From NCBI RefSeq assembly GCF_002798405.1, contig NZ_PGGV01000039.1:6321-67229 (forward strand): a DNA stretch of 60,909 bases. Reading direction: 5' to 3'. The translations under genes and the position numbers were made by a program. Positions 34,717 through 43,564 of this stretch are shown here, in pieces. The stretch's first letter is position 1, and every line of letters begins with the position of its first letter. The DNA is from Glycomyces xiaoerkulensis (GTDB lineage: Bacteria > Actinomycetota > Actinomycetes > Mycobacteriales > Micromonosporaceae). Below the pieces are notes generated by a model that was not told where the DNA came from, did no database searches, and saw nothing but the letters and a program-made list of their open reading frames with translations.

Positions 34717-35778
34717 ATGATCACGCTCAAAAGCCTTCTCACCGATTCACGACAGGAGCGCCTGCTCCCCGCCTGGTGGCAGGACCTGGTCACCACGCTG
34801 CTGTCCCTCTGGTTCATCGGAGGATTCACCCTCGATCTCTGGGCGCACGCCACCGGGCGCCCCGAGTCGTTCTGGACCTGGTGGCACCTGTCCCTCTACT
34901 CGGGATTCGCCGCGCTCGCCGGATGGGTCGCCCTGCTGGTGCTGCGCAATCTCATCGCCGGCCGTCACGGCCCGGCGGCGGTGCCGGTCGGCTACGGCCC
35001 CGCGGTCGTCGGCGCCCCGCTGTTCCTGCTCATGGGCGTCGCCGACATGCTCTGGCATTCGGTGTTCGGGATCGAGACGTCCATCGACGCCTTCTTCAGC
35101 CCCTCGCACCTCGGTTTGGCGGTCGGCTCGGGGATGATGGTGATCGCCCCGTGGCTGGCGGTCTGGCGGCGCCGCGACCTGTCCGCCTCACCCAGGCTGG
35201 GGCCGGTCGTCCCCGGTTTCATCGGCTTCAGCCTGTTCCTGCTGATGCTGCTGATGTTCTTCCGGTACGTGAACGCCTTCGCCTGGACGGCCGAGGACGT
35301 GGTGTGGATGTTCCAGCCGACCGAGGAGCACGGCCACTTCCCGCCCGAGGCCCGGGGGCTGGCCGGCGCGGTCGTCGGCGCGAACGCGATCCTCACCGGT
35401 TCGATCCTGGTCGTCGCCCGCCGTTTCCGGGCCCCGGCGGGCGCCCACGCGATCCTGTTCGCCGGGCCGGCCCTGGTTTCGGGGGCCACCGTCGGCTTCG
35501 ACAACCTCGGCATCATGGCGGTCCTGCTGGGATCGGGCGTCCTGGCCGACCTGTGGACGAGGGTCAGGCCGCTCCACGCGGCGCGGCGGGCGGACCTCCT
35601 GGCCTTCGCCGCCGGCTGGTCGGTGGTGACGTGGCTGGCCTATTTCGTCGTGTCGAGTGTGGAGGCCGACGACTGGCCGGCCCCGGAGATGTGGACGGGA
35701 CCGCCGGTCGCGGCGGCGCTGGCGGCGGTCCTGGTGGTCCTCCTCGTGCACCCGCGACCGGCCGAAGCGCCGGAGTAG
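34717..35778 (+). CDS. Polytopic membrane protein of unknown function
   Basis: 353 residues, with GGAG before the ATG. About eight to nine membrane helices. His/Trp-rich segments LWAHATGRPESFWTWWHLSLYSG and DMLWHSVFGIE, and FSPSHLGL, contain histidines inside or near helices, which could bind metal or heme (inference). Divergent from the M28 peptidase. No named family recognised. Confidence 0.75.
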   Translation: MITLKSLLTDSRQERLLPAWWQDLVTTLLSLWFIGGFTLDLWAHATGRPESFWTWWHLSLYSGFAALAGWVALLVLRNLIAGRHGPAAVPVGYGPAVVGAPLFLLMGVADMLWHSVFGIETSIDAFFSPSHLGLAVGSGMMVIAPWLAVWRRRDLSASPRLGPVVPGFIGFSLFLLMLLMFFRYVNAFAWTAEDVVWMFQPTEEHGHFPPEARGLAGAVVGANAILTGSILVVARRFRAPAGAHAILFAGPALVSGATVGFDNLGIMAVLLGSGVLADLWTRVRPLHAARRADLLAFAAGWSVVTWLAYFVVSSVEADDWPAPEMWTGPPVAAALAAVLVVLLVHPRPAEAPE

Positions 35779-35786
35779 TCGCCGGT

Positions 35787-35820
35787 GCGGCGATGCGGGC
35801 CGGGCGGTTCGCATCGCCGC
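35787..35820. terminator. Hairpin between convergent genes
   Basis: Perfect 11-bp inverted repeat, GCGGCGATGCG (35787-35797) and CGCATCGCCGC (35810-35820), with a 12-base loop. It sits between the stop of the 35778 gene and the DUF4333 stop at 35828. Probably bidirectional. Confidence 0.65.
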
Positions 35821-35827
35821 GGCGGGC

Positions 35828-36145
35828 CTACCGGGGTTCGCTCGCGACCTGGACGTCGAAGTTCCATTCGCCGCCGTCCTCTCCGGCGAAGGTGACGGTG
35901 GTGTCGTACTCGTCCCCGGTCTCGGGGTCGGTGAGCACGCAGTCGACTTCCTTGCCCTCGGAGGGAATCACGGCGTCGTCTCCGCAGTCGACGTCGGGCC
36001 GGGTGCCGATCTGCTCTTCCAGGGCGTCGGCGGCGGCGTCGGCGATGGAATCGGCCGAGATGGTCCGCCCGGCCTCCGCCGTGCAGGCGGAGAGCGCCAT
36101 GGCGGCCGCGGCGAGCGGGACGCCGAGTGCGATTGGCTTCCTCAT
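35828..36145 (-). CDS. DUF4333 lipoprotein
   Basis: 105 residues. Signal peptide with lipobox ALSAC (Cys about 21). The mature domain has the two DUF4333 cysteines (DVDCGDD and EVDCVLT) and the VTFAGEDGGEW block near the end. GGAAGG precedes the ATG. DUF4333 domains are exported and found beside or in PASTA kinases and similar cell-envelope proteins; function unknown. Confidence 0.85.
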   Translation of the reverse strand: MRKPIALGVPLAAAAMALSACTAEAGRTISADSIADAAADALEEQIGTRPDVDCGDDAVIPSEGKEVDCVLTDPETGDEYDTTVTFAGEDGGEWNFDVQVASEPR

Positions 36146-36287
36146 GGGCAGGCCTTCCTATGTGGTCGTGTCTGCGGGCCCGTGCGCGAGCGGGGATCCG
36201 ACCACGCCGAAGGGCCGCCTCACAGGCTAGCGGCCATGGGCAACCGTCGCCGGGAACAACGCCGGTCGGGCCTCGATGCGGTGGGCG

Positions 36288-37790
36288 TCAGCAGGTGTCG
36301 GTACCGACGTAGGTGTAGGTGAGGGTGATCCGGTCGTCGTAGCCGCGCTCGGTCCCGCCCGCGGGCCCTTGGGAGGAGACCTCGCAGTCGTCGTAGCGGG
36401 GTCCTTCGTGCGTCCGCCGGCGGCCGTGGACCACCACCTCGGTGAACCCCTCCTCGGCGAGGATCCGCTTCGCGTCCGAGACCGACTCGCCCGTGACGTC
36501 GGGGATCACGCCGGTGGCGTCCGGGCTCTCGGAGGCCGGGGGGCTCGACGGCGAGGTGCTGGGCTCGTCCGATGGCGGTTCGGATTCGGACTCGGACGGT
36601 TCGGCGCCGGGTTCGGTCTCCGATTCGATGCTCGGCGGCTCGCCGGTCGTCGGCGTTCCGGGGGCGTCGCTGGACTCCGGGGCCGGCGGGTCCTGCCGGT
36701 CCGGCTCGGCCTCGGACTCCGATGCGGACTCGGATTCGGGGAGGCCTCCGAGCTCGGGCAGGTCGATCGCGCTGTCGCCGACGACCTCGGTGAAGGCCAT
36801 GTCGCCGCGGACGAGTCCGACGCCGATCGGCGCGGCGATCGCGAACAGCAGCGCCAGGGCGACCACCAGCACCCCGAACGGCAGCATCGAGTGCGGGCGA
36901 GGATCGCCGACGGGCCCGGACGTGCCGGACTTGGCCGCGCCCGCGAGCGCGGCGAGCGCCGCTCCCTCCGAGACGGCCAGCTCGGGCATGGCCGGAATAA
37001 ACAGGTCGGCGTTGAATCGCTCGCGCAGCCTCGAGGCCAGGATCGGCGTCCGGGCGGCGCCGCCGACGACCATCAGTTTCACCGGATCGTCCGGGGTGAG
37101 GCCGGCCCGGTCCATGGTGCGCTCGACCAGGGCGATGGTCGCGGCGACCGGGTCGGCCACGACCTGTTCGAACTCGGTCCGGGTCAGCTCCGGCCCGAAC
37201 CCGGCGTCGACGGTCACCGTCGCCCAGTCGGACAGCTTCTCGCGGGCGGCCCTGATCCGGTCGAGCAGTTCCGCGCGGTCGGCCGGGTCGCCGGTGCCGT
37301 CGATCCGGCTCGCGAATTCCGGGTGGTCGGGGCGGTGCCTCCCGGCGAGGTAGGCGCCGAGGAGCTCGTCGAAGCGCCGCCCGCCCACGTCGTCGAGGTG
37401 GTCGGCGGCCAGGACCGTGAAGCGGTCGTCCTCGGCGGTCACGACGCTGACGTTGCAGGAGGAGGCGCCGAGGCTGTAGACGACGAGCGGGGTGCCGGGT
37501 GCCGGCTCGCGTCCGACGACGCCGGTGTAGTAGCGGGCGGCGGCCTCGGGTTCGGCGATCGGCTCGGCGTGGCCGAAGCCGGCCCGGTCGGCCTCGGCGG
37601 CGCGGGCACGGCGCCGGGGCTCGTCCCAGGAGGCGGGCATGACCAGGGCGGCCGGGGCGGTGGGGAGCTCGTCGGAACCGGGGTCGACTCGTTGGGCACG
37701 TGGACGTTCTTCGCCGCGGCAGACCATGACCGTCGTCGTCGAGGACCCCAGGTCAATGCCCACTGCGGCCGGCGGGCGGGAGGGATGCAT
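36288..37790 (-). CDS. Membrane-anchored Hsp70/actin-like protein with a C-terminal PASTA-like domain
   Basis: 500 residues. Hsp70-type nucleotide-binding domain (about 8-290): GIDLGSSTTTVMV (phosphate 1), LDDVGGRRFDELL, VVGGAARTPIL (adenosine). Phosphate 2 reads YSLGASSCN instead of the usual D-L-G-G-G-T, so ATP hydrolysis may be altered. No peptide-binding domain follows; instead a membrane helix (about 310-335), a Ser/Glu/Pro linker (about 355-425) and a PASTA-like unit with two cysteines (YDDCEVSSQGP and a terminal TDTC). A minus-strand TAGACT (37803-37798) lies seven bases before the ATG at 37790, fixing the start as leaderless. Divergent from the PASTA kinase. Confidence 0.88.
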   Translation of the reverse strand: MHPSRPPAAVGIDLGSSTTTVMVCRGEERPRAQRVDPGSDELPTAPAALVMPASWDEPRRRARAAEADRAGFGHAEPIAEPEAAARYYTGVVGREPAPGTPLVVYSLGASSCNVSVVTAEDDRFTVLAADHLDDVGGRRFDELLGAYLAGRHRPDHPEFASRIDGTGDPADRAELLDRIRAAREKLSDWATVTVDAGFGPELTRTEFEQVVADPVAATIALVERTMDRAGLTPDDPVKLMVVGGAARTPILASRLRERFNADLFIPAMPELAVSEGAALAALAGAAKSGTSGPVGDPRPHSMLPFGVLVVALALLFAIAAPIGVGLVRGDMAFTEVVGDSAIDLPELGGLPESESASESEAEPDRQDPPAPESSDAPGTPTTGEPPSIESETEPGAEPSESESEPPSDEPSTSPSSPPASESPDATGVIPDVTGESVSDAKRILAEEGFTEVVVHGRRRTHEGPRYDDCEVSSQGPAGGTERGYDDRITLTYTYVGTDTC

Positions 37791-38178
37791 GGGGACGAGT
37801 CTAGGCAAAACCGGCCGTGAAGAGAAACTACGGCGCGTAGCCGTCCCAGTCGGAGCGCACTGTGACGACCTGCCCACCGATGGGGGTCGCCGCCGATTCT
37901 CACCCGAAAGGCACCGCCCGCCCCTCTACTCCCTCCGGGTGAAGTCCGGTGGCCCGCGGCGGTGGTCCTGCGAGCGCTCCCGCGCCGCGCTCCCACCTCC
38001 TGCGGAGGCGGCTGCCCAGGGGCGCAACGGTTCATCGCTGCGGTGGTCGCCGGTCGCCCCGGGTGGTCTGCGGTGGGCCCGGTGCGGCGGCGCGTATGTA
38101 CGCTGAGAGACGCCTCTTGCGCGAGCAGTGACCCATGCTCGCGGTTCTCGTTCCCCGAAACGCCCCCAGGGAGACCGT

Positions 38179-39621
38179 GTGGATACTGGAACGCTCGTCG
38201 CCGAGCGGTACCGGCTCGACGCCATGATCGCCTCGGGCGGCATGGGCGCGGTGTGGCGCGCCTTCGATTCCTACCTCGAGCGCACCGTGGCGGTGAAGAT
38301 CCTCCATGCGGCCCTTGCCGACCGGGATTCGAGCCACCGTTTCGCGAGGGAGGCGCGGATCCTGGCCGGGTTGAAGGGGCCCGGCCTGGTGGACGTCTAC
38401 GACTACGGCGAGACCGTCGAGGGCGGACGCCCGGTGCGGTACATCGTCATGGAGCTGATCGAGGGCCGCACGCTGACCGGACTGCTCGAGGAGCACGGCC
38501 GGCTCGCGCCCGAGGAGGCCATGCGGTACGTCGCCGCCGTCGCCGAGGCGCTCGACGCCGCCCACGAGCGCGGGGTGGTGCACCGGGACATCAAGCCGGG
38601 CAACCTGCTGATCGAGCCCGACGGCTCGCCGAGGCTGGTCGACTTCGGGATATCGCTCGACGAGAACCGGTCCCGGCTGACCTCGCCCAACGGCATCCTG
38701 GGGACCCCGTCCTACGTGTCACCGGAGCAGCTCAACGGCCGGAAGGTGTGCCGCTTCGCCGACTTCTACTCGCTCGGCGCGGTCGCCTACGAGTGCCTGT
38801 CCGGCCGGCCGCCCTTCGCCTCGGACGATCCTCTGGATACCGTCCACATGCATCTCTACGAGGAGCCGCCGTCGCTGCCGCCCGAGATCCCGGGCCGCGT
38901 GGGCGAGGTGGTCGCGCGCTGCCTGAAGAAGAACCCGAAGGAGCGGTGGCCGACCGGCTCCGAGCTGGCCGCGGCCTGCCGGGCCGCGGTCGAGCCGGTC
39001 GCCGTCCCGGCGCAGCGGACCGGCGAGACCCGGCCGACGCCGCCGGCCGCGACCGAGGAGCTCGGCGGCCGGGAGCGGCGGCGCGGCCGGAAGTCCCTGC
39101 TCCTGGCCGGGTTGGTCCCGGTGCTCATCGCGGTCCTGGTGGCGGTGGTGTGGCGCCCCTGGGTGGGCACGGCGGTCGGCTCGGACGAGTCGCTGGAGCA
39201 CCCCGCCCCCGCCTCCGATTTCGTCTCCAGCAGTGTCGTCCCCGGCGGAGCCGGGATCGAGCCCTCGCCGGTGGACGAGGCGACCGACCCGCCCGGTGCC
39301 GACCAGACGCTCGAACCGGCCGCGGACTCGACCGAGGTCGCCCCGGTGGAACCGGCGCCCGAGCCCGACGAGCCGACCGCGGCCCCGCCGGCGACCGGCG
39401 CGGAGCTCCCCGACGTCATCGGCATGGAGGCGGACGACGCCGAGCAGCACCTGACCTCGCTGGGCTACACCCGGGTGGCCGTCGCGCCGACGCTCCTGCC
39501 CGAACCGGGCGCCCGGACCGGCGGGTGCAACATCGTCTCCCAGAACCCCGACGGCGGCGAATGGGTCGAATACGACCGCAAGGTCACCATCTCCTACTTC
39601 GGGCTGAAGGACTGCCCCTGA
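38179..39621 (+). CDS. Serine/threonine protein kinase with a PASTA-like extracellular domain
   Basis: 480 residues from the GTG at 38179, with AGGGAG five bases upstream (the frame opens earlier at 38128). Kinase domain: ASGGMGAVW glycine loop, VAVKIL, HRDIKPGN, DFGIS, GTPSYVSPEQ, then a membrane helix (about 308-328), a Pro/Ala/Glu-rich linker, and one PASTA-like unit (about 410-478) with cysteines in GGCNIVSQNP and the terminal LKDCP. This is a PknB-type cell-wall sensor with a single unit rather than the usual several. Divergent from the Hsp70-PASTA gene, whose C-terminal unit it resembles. Confidence 0.93.
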   Translation: MDTGTLVAERYRLDAMIASGGMGAVWRAFDSYLERTVAVKILHAALADRDSSHRFAREARILAGLKGPGLVDVYDYGETVEGGRPVRYIVMELIEGRTLTGLLEEHGRLAPEEAMRYVAAVAEALDAAHERGVVHRDIKPGNLLIEPDGSPRLVDFGISLDENRSRLTSPNGILGTPSYVSPEQLNGRKVCRFADFYSLGAVAYECLSGRPPFASDDPLDTVHMHLYEEPPSLPPEIPGRVGEVVARCLKKNPKERWPTGSELAAACRAAVEPVAVPAQRTGETRPTPPAATEELGGRERRRGRKSLLLAGLVPVLIAVLVAVVWRPWVGTAVGSDESLEHPAPASDFVSSSVVPGGAGIEPSPVDEATDPPGADQTLEPAADSTEVAPVEPAPEPDEPTAAPPATGAELPDVIGMEADDAEQHLTSLGYTRVAVAPTLLPEPGARTGGCNIVSQNPDGGEWVEYDRKVTISYFGLKDCP

Positions 39622-39733
39622 GGCGAGGCGCGTCGACTGACGCCCTCCCTCCGAGGACCGTCCTTCCGCCGTGCAACCCGGCGGCGGTCCGGCTCCGTAG
39701 TAACGGGGGACGGAGACGCGACGGAAGGCCCCA

Positions 39734-40243
39734 ATGACCCCCGAGCAAGAAGTCGAGTTCTGCGAATACGTAGAAGCCCGCCGCGGCGCTCTCCTGCGCA
39801 CGGCGTTCCTGATGTGCGGCGACTGGCACCGCGCCGAAGACGCCGTGCAGACTTCGCTGGTCAAGCTGTACTCGGCATGGACCCGGACGCGCCGGGACAG
39901 CGCCGAAGCCTACACCCGCAGGATCATCGCCAACTCGCTGATCGACGAGTCGCGCCGGGGATGGTTCCGGCGCGAGCGCTCGTTCGCCGAACCGCCCGGC
40001 CCGACGGCCGGTGAGCACACCCACGACGACCGCCTGACCGCCGTCGCCGCCCTCGCCCGGTTGCCGCCCAGGCAGCGGGCGACCCTGGTGCTCCGATTCT
40101 GGGAGGACCTGTCGGTCGAGGAGAGCGCGCGGATACTGCGCTGCTCGGTCGGGACCGTCAAGAGTCAGACCGCGCGGGGGCTGCAGACGCTGCGAGCCCT
40201 GTACGAGAACGCCGATTTCACCGGCCAAGGAGCCCCATCGTGA
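39734..40243 (+). CDS. SigE-family ECF RNA polymerase sigma factor
   Basis: 169 residues, with GGAAGG before the ATG. Region 2 reads LLRTAFLMCGDWHRAEDAVQTSLVKLY; region 4 reads RLPPRQRATLVLRFWEDLSVEESA followed by CSVGTVKSQTARGL. Both are typical of the actinobacterial SigE-like ECF group. It is coupled by a 4-bp GTGA overlap to a membrane protein that is probably its regulator. Confidence 0.95.
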   Translation: MTPEQEVEFCEYVEARRGALLRTAFLMCGDWHRAEDAVQTSLVKLYSAWTRTRRDSAEAYTRRIIANSLIDESRRGWFRRERSFAEPPGPTAGEHTHDDRLTAVAALARLPPRQRATLVLRFWEDLSVEESARILRCSVGTVKSQTARGLQTLRALYENADFTGQGAPS

Positions 40244-41574
40244 ACCCCGACGAAATCCGTAGACTCTTCACGTCAGCGCTGGCCGATCCCGAACCCGTGC
40301 ACCGGGCCGGAACCGACGCCATCGTCGCCGCCGGCCGCCGATCGGTCCGGCGGCGGCGAACCGCCATCGCCGGCTCGAGCGGACTGGCGGTGCTCGCCGC
40401 CGCCGCAATGGTCCTCGCCGCCCCGGTGGTCCTCTCCGGCGAAGACCGGCCGCCGGTCGGCCAGGCCGGGCCCGAACCCCCCGCGGAGACCACCGAGGAC
40501 GGCGAGGAGCTCCCGTACGAGCCGTGCCCCGGGCCGACCGAGGAGATGACCTCCGAGCAGCTCGAGACCTCGGCGATGTACGAGGCGGCCCTGGACGAGG
40601 CCGTCACCGAGATCGGCGGCAGCCTCGGCGCGCTCTGCGTCGAAGGCCAGACCGACTACGACGGCTTCCACTACGACCCGGACTTCGGCGGCTACCGGTA
40701 CCACGAGATCGCCGTCTTCCCCGACTCCGGCGGCGACGCGGACCTCACAGTGGAGGTCCGGGACCCGGTCGAGGGGCCGCTCGAGGAACGGATGGAGCAG
40801 ATCGCCGAGTGCGGCGAGGCCGCCGACTGCACCTGGAACCACGGCTCCGAGGCCGGCGCCCTGCTCGAGACCGAAGGAGACCGCCGGGTCGTGGTCGACG
40901 AGGACGAGAATCCCGAAGGCGACCCGATCCCCTTCAGCGGCGTCCTGCTCGGCCTCGCGGACGGCACGGTCGTCCGGGTCGAAACGGGCGGCGGCGAATA
41001 CGGCCTCGAGCCCCTCGAGGTCACGCACGAAGAGCTCGCCGGGATCGCCGCCGCCATCGCGGGCGGCGAGGAGTCGCCGACGCGGGAGCACGACGAGGGG
41101 TACCTCATCCCCGAAGACGGCGAACTGATCGAAGCGTTCACCCAAGCCGTGGTCGCGACGGTTCCCGAAGCCGAGATCGCGGAGGGGGAGCCGACCGGGT
41201 TCGCCCCGGCCGCCGACGACCACTACGGCAACGACGGCACGGAGCTCGCCTACCTGGAGGTGGACGTCGGCGGCGAGGCGGTGACGTTCTTCCTCCAGAA
41301 GACCCCGATCGAGGCTCCCGGCGACGGCGGGGCCACCCGGACCGCCGCTGAGCACTACGCGCGGTGCACCCTCGCCGCGGACTGCGAGTTCACCGAGCTA
41401 GACGGATCCACCGCCCTGACCCACCGCACCTACGGCGGCGGTCAGACGGAGCTGACCTCGATCGAGCACCGGGCCGCCGACGGCTGGGCCATCGGCGCCG
41501 GCGTCGTCGGCGGCACCGCCGACCCTCCGGTCGGCTTCGAGGCGCTGGATGAGATCGTCCACCAGATCCGCTGA
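40240..41574 (+). CDS. Single-pass membrane protein, probable partner of the ECF sigma factor
   Basis: 444 residues from a GTG that overlaps the sigma-factor stop (GTGA); AAGGAG lies upstream. The first 40 residues are cytoplasmic and basic (RRSVRRRRTAI), followed by one membrane helix (about 44-68). The remaining 375 residues form a very acidic extracytoplasmic part with several cysteines. The layout matches an anti-sigma-like or sensing membrane protein, but no zinc-binding HxxxCxxC motif was found at the N-terminus, so anti-sigma function is inferred from context only. Confidence 0.8.
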   Translation: MNPDEIRRLFTSALADPEPVHRAGTDAIVAAGRRSVRRRRTAIAGSSGLAVLAAAAMVLAAPVVLSGEDRPPVGQAGPEPPAETTEDGEELPYEPCPGPTEEMTSEQLETSAMYEAALDEAVTEIGGSLGALCVEGQTDYDGFHYDPDFGGYRYHEIAVFPDSGGDADLTVEVRDPVEGPLEERMEQIAECGEAADCTWNHGSEAGALLETEGDRRVVVDEDENPEGDPIPFSGVLLGLADGTVVRVETGGGEYGLEPLEVTHEELAGIAAAIAGGEESPTREHDEGYLIPEDGELIEAFTQAVVATVPEAEIAEGEPTGFAPAADDHYGNDGTELAYLEVDVGGEAVTFFLQKTPIEAPGDGGATRTAAEHYARCTLAADCEFTELDGSTALTHRTYGGGQTELTSIEHRAADGWAIGAGVVGGTADPPVGFEALDEIVHQIR

Positions 41575-41603
41575 CCGGTCGGCAAGTAGGGCTCAGCGCT
41601 TGG

Positions 41604-41615
41604 TAGGTTCGCGCC
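41604..41615 (+). promoter_or_regulatory. Leaderless promoter -10 (TAGGTT) of the MFS gene
   Basis: TAGGTT at 41604-41609 lies six bases before the GTG at 41616. Confidence 0.55.
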
Positions 41616-42830
41616 GTGACCGCCGAGCCCTCCGCACCGATCCACTGGCGTTCGCTGCTCGTCCCGGTCTACGGCCCCACCACGCTGATCTCGATCGGCA
41701 CCGGCGCGATCGTGCCGCTGATCGCGCTGTCGGCACTGGACCTGGGCGCCACGGTCCCGCAAGCCGCGGTCGTGGCCGCGCTCCTGGGATTCGGCCAGTT
41801 GGCCGGGGACCTGCCCGCCGGAGCGCTGGCCCAGCGGTTCGGGGAGAAGCGGATCCTGTTCGCCGCGTGCCTGGTCGACGCCGCGGCGCTCTTCGTCGGC
41901 GCCGTGACCGGCTCGCTCGCCGTGTTCTCGGCGGCGGTGTTCGTCTGGGGCCTGGCGACGGCGGTGTTCGGGCTGGCCCGGCACGCCTACCTGGCCGAGG
42001 CGGTCGCGACCCACTACCGCGCCCGGGCCCTGTCGACGCTCGGCGGGACCTTCCGCATCGGCCTGTTCATCGGGCCGTTCGCCGGCGCGTTCCTGGTCGA
42101 CCAGTTCGCGCTCGGGGCGGCCTACGCGTTCGCCGGGTCGATGAGCCTCGCCGGAGGGCTGCTCGGCCTCACCCTGCCGAGGCTGCCCGCCGACGGCCGC
42201 GCCGCGCCCGCGGCGCCCCGGCGCGGCACCTGGTCGGTACTGGTGGCCCACCGCAGGGCACTGGCGACGGTGGGGGTGGGGATCCTGCTGATCTCGGTCG
42301 CCCGCGCCACCCGGCAGAGCATCGTGCCGCTCTGGGCCGAGTCCCAGGGGCACGACGCCACCACCACCAGCCTCATCTTCGGGGCCGCGGCGGCGGTGGA
42401 CATGCTCCTGTTCTATCCGGGCGGCGCGATCATGGACCGCTTCGGCCGGCTCTGGGTCGCGCTGCCGGCCATGGTGGTGCTCGGCACCGGCTTCCTGATC
42501 CTGCCGCTGACCGCCTCGGTGGCGACGATCGGGCTGGTCGCCTGCCTGATGGGGCTGGGCAACGGCATCTCTGCCGGCATCGTGCTCACGCTCGGCGCCG
42601 ACGTCGCTCCGTCCGAGGACCGCCGCCAGTTCCTCGGCGGCTGGCGGCTGTGCGCCGACCTGGGCAACGTCGCCGGTCCGGGGATCATCAGCCTGGTCAC
42701 CCTGGCATTCCCGCTCAGTGCGGCGGCGGTGGCGCTGGGCGCCGTCTCGTGGCTCGGCGCCGGATGGCTCGCCAAGTGGGTGCCGCGGTACTCCCCGAAG
42801 CCGCCGCGGGAGCGAGCCCCGGTCGGCTGA
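41616..42830 (+). CDS. MFS transporter
   Basis: 404 residues from GTG. About twelve hydrophobic helices. Motif A-like loop GDLPAGALAQRFGEKRIL between helices 2 and 3 and GGAIMDRFGRLWVAL in the second half mark a drug-exporter-like MFS. The region LARHAYLAEAVATHYRARALS resembles the YajR/tetracycline-efflux type. Substrate unknown; it stands alone as a leaderless gene. Confidence 0.9.
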   Translation: MTAEPSAPIHWRSLLVPVYGPTTLISIGTGAIVPLIALSALDLGATVPQAAVVAALLGFGQLAGDLPAGALAQRFGEKRILFAACLVDAAALFVGAVTGSLAVFSAAVFVWGLATAVFGLARHAYLAEAVATHYRARALSTLGGTFRIGLFIGPFAGAFLVDQFALGAAYAFAGSMSLAGGLLGLTLPRLPADGRAAPAAPRRGTWSVLVAHRRALATVGVGILLISVARATRQSIVPLWAESQGHDATTTSLIFGAAAAVDMLLFYPGGAIMDRFGRLWVALPAMVVLGTGFLILPLTASVATIGLVACLMGLGNGISAGIVLTLGADVAPSEDRRQFLGGWRLCADLGNVAGPGIISLVTLAFPLSAAAVALGAVSWLGAGWLAKWVPRYSPKPPRERAPVG

Positions 42831-42910
42831 GCGGGCGTCCTCGTGGCGGCGTCGTTCCTGCCGGGCCAGAGCAGTTTCCGATCCCGGCCCGCGACCACTG
42901 ACGGTCGCCG

Positions 42911-42951
42911 GGAGCGGCGCTCGGCAGGATCTCCGTGCCGAGGACCGCTCC
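42911..42951. terminator. Hairpin between convergent genes
   Basis: A 16-bp stem with two mismatches, left arm 42911-42926 beginning GGAGCGG and right arm 42936-42951 ending CCGCTCC, with a nine-base loop. It lies between the MFS stop (42830) and the Rv3235-like stop (42963). Probably bidirectional. Confidence 0.65.
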
Positions 42952-42962
42952 CCGAGCGGCCG

Positions 42963-43313
42963 CTACCGCCGGCTTCCGTCCAGAAGGTCGCAGTCGTCGA
43001 GCCGCCAGCCCTCGACGGTGGCGCGGAAGGTGAAGGTCATGGCCCGGTGGGTGCGGCCGTCCTCCACCATCGCCACGATCTCGGCGATGTCGGGACCCGG
43101 GCAGGCGATGCGCCGCACGCGGACCCGCCGGAACCGCGAGGGTACTCGTCGTCGTACCCGCGCGAATGCCACCCAGCCGTGCGCGGTGGCGAGCTGCTTC
43201 GCCCCCGCGGCGGGCTTGCGTCCGGTGAGGACATTGAGGAAGTAGCAGGAGACGTTGACCGCCTGGCGCGGCGAGAGTCGGTCGGACTGGGGCACGGCAT
43301 CGTTGCGGCGCAC
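42963..43313 (-). CDS. Rv3235-family protein
   Basis: 116 residues from the GTG at 43313. GGAGG lies exactly seven bases upstream (43321-43325); the earlier in-frame ATG at 43349 has no ribosome site and was rejected. VNVSCYFLNVLTGRKPAAG, RRIACPGPDIAEIVAMVEDGRTHRAMTFTFRATVEGWRLDDCDL match the Rv3235 family of small actinobacterial proteins. The family usually sits near secA; here it lies between an MFS transporter and an SDR gene. Function unknown. Confidence 0.8.
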   Translation of the reverse strand: MRRNDAVPQSDRLSPRQAVNVSCYFLNVLTGRKPAAGAKQLATAHGWVAFARVRRRVPSRFRRVRVRRIACPGPDIAEIVAMVEDGRTHRAMTFTFRATVEGWRLDDCDLLDGSRR

Positions 43314-43564
43314 TATCGTTCCTCCAGAAAAATGGTGGGCTTTTTCCATTGAGGAAGGAATCTAGACATCACCATCGGTGAAGTCAAACGCACCCTTGGT
43401 GATCGATCCGTTCACCCGATGCGATGACTGTGGACCCTGTACTGTGACGGGAACTCGGATCGGTCGACGTAAGCGACACAGCCGCGGGGGTAAACCGGCA
43501 CCGGATGCCGAACCCTACAAAAATCGGCGAATCGGCCCCGTGTGTCGCCACCGGCGTCGGCGCC

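Noticed and set aside
35188..35814. 208-residue minus-strand frame
   Set aside because: Antisense shadow of the membrane protein 34717-35778; low-complexity Arg/Gly composition.
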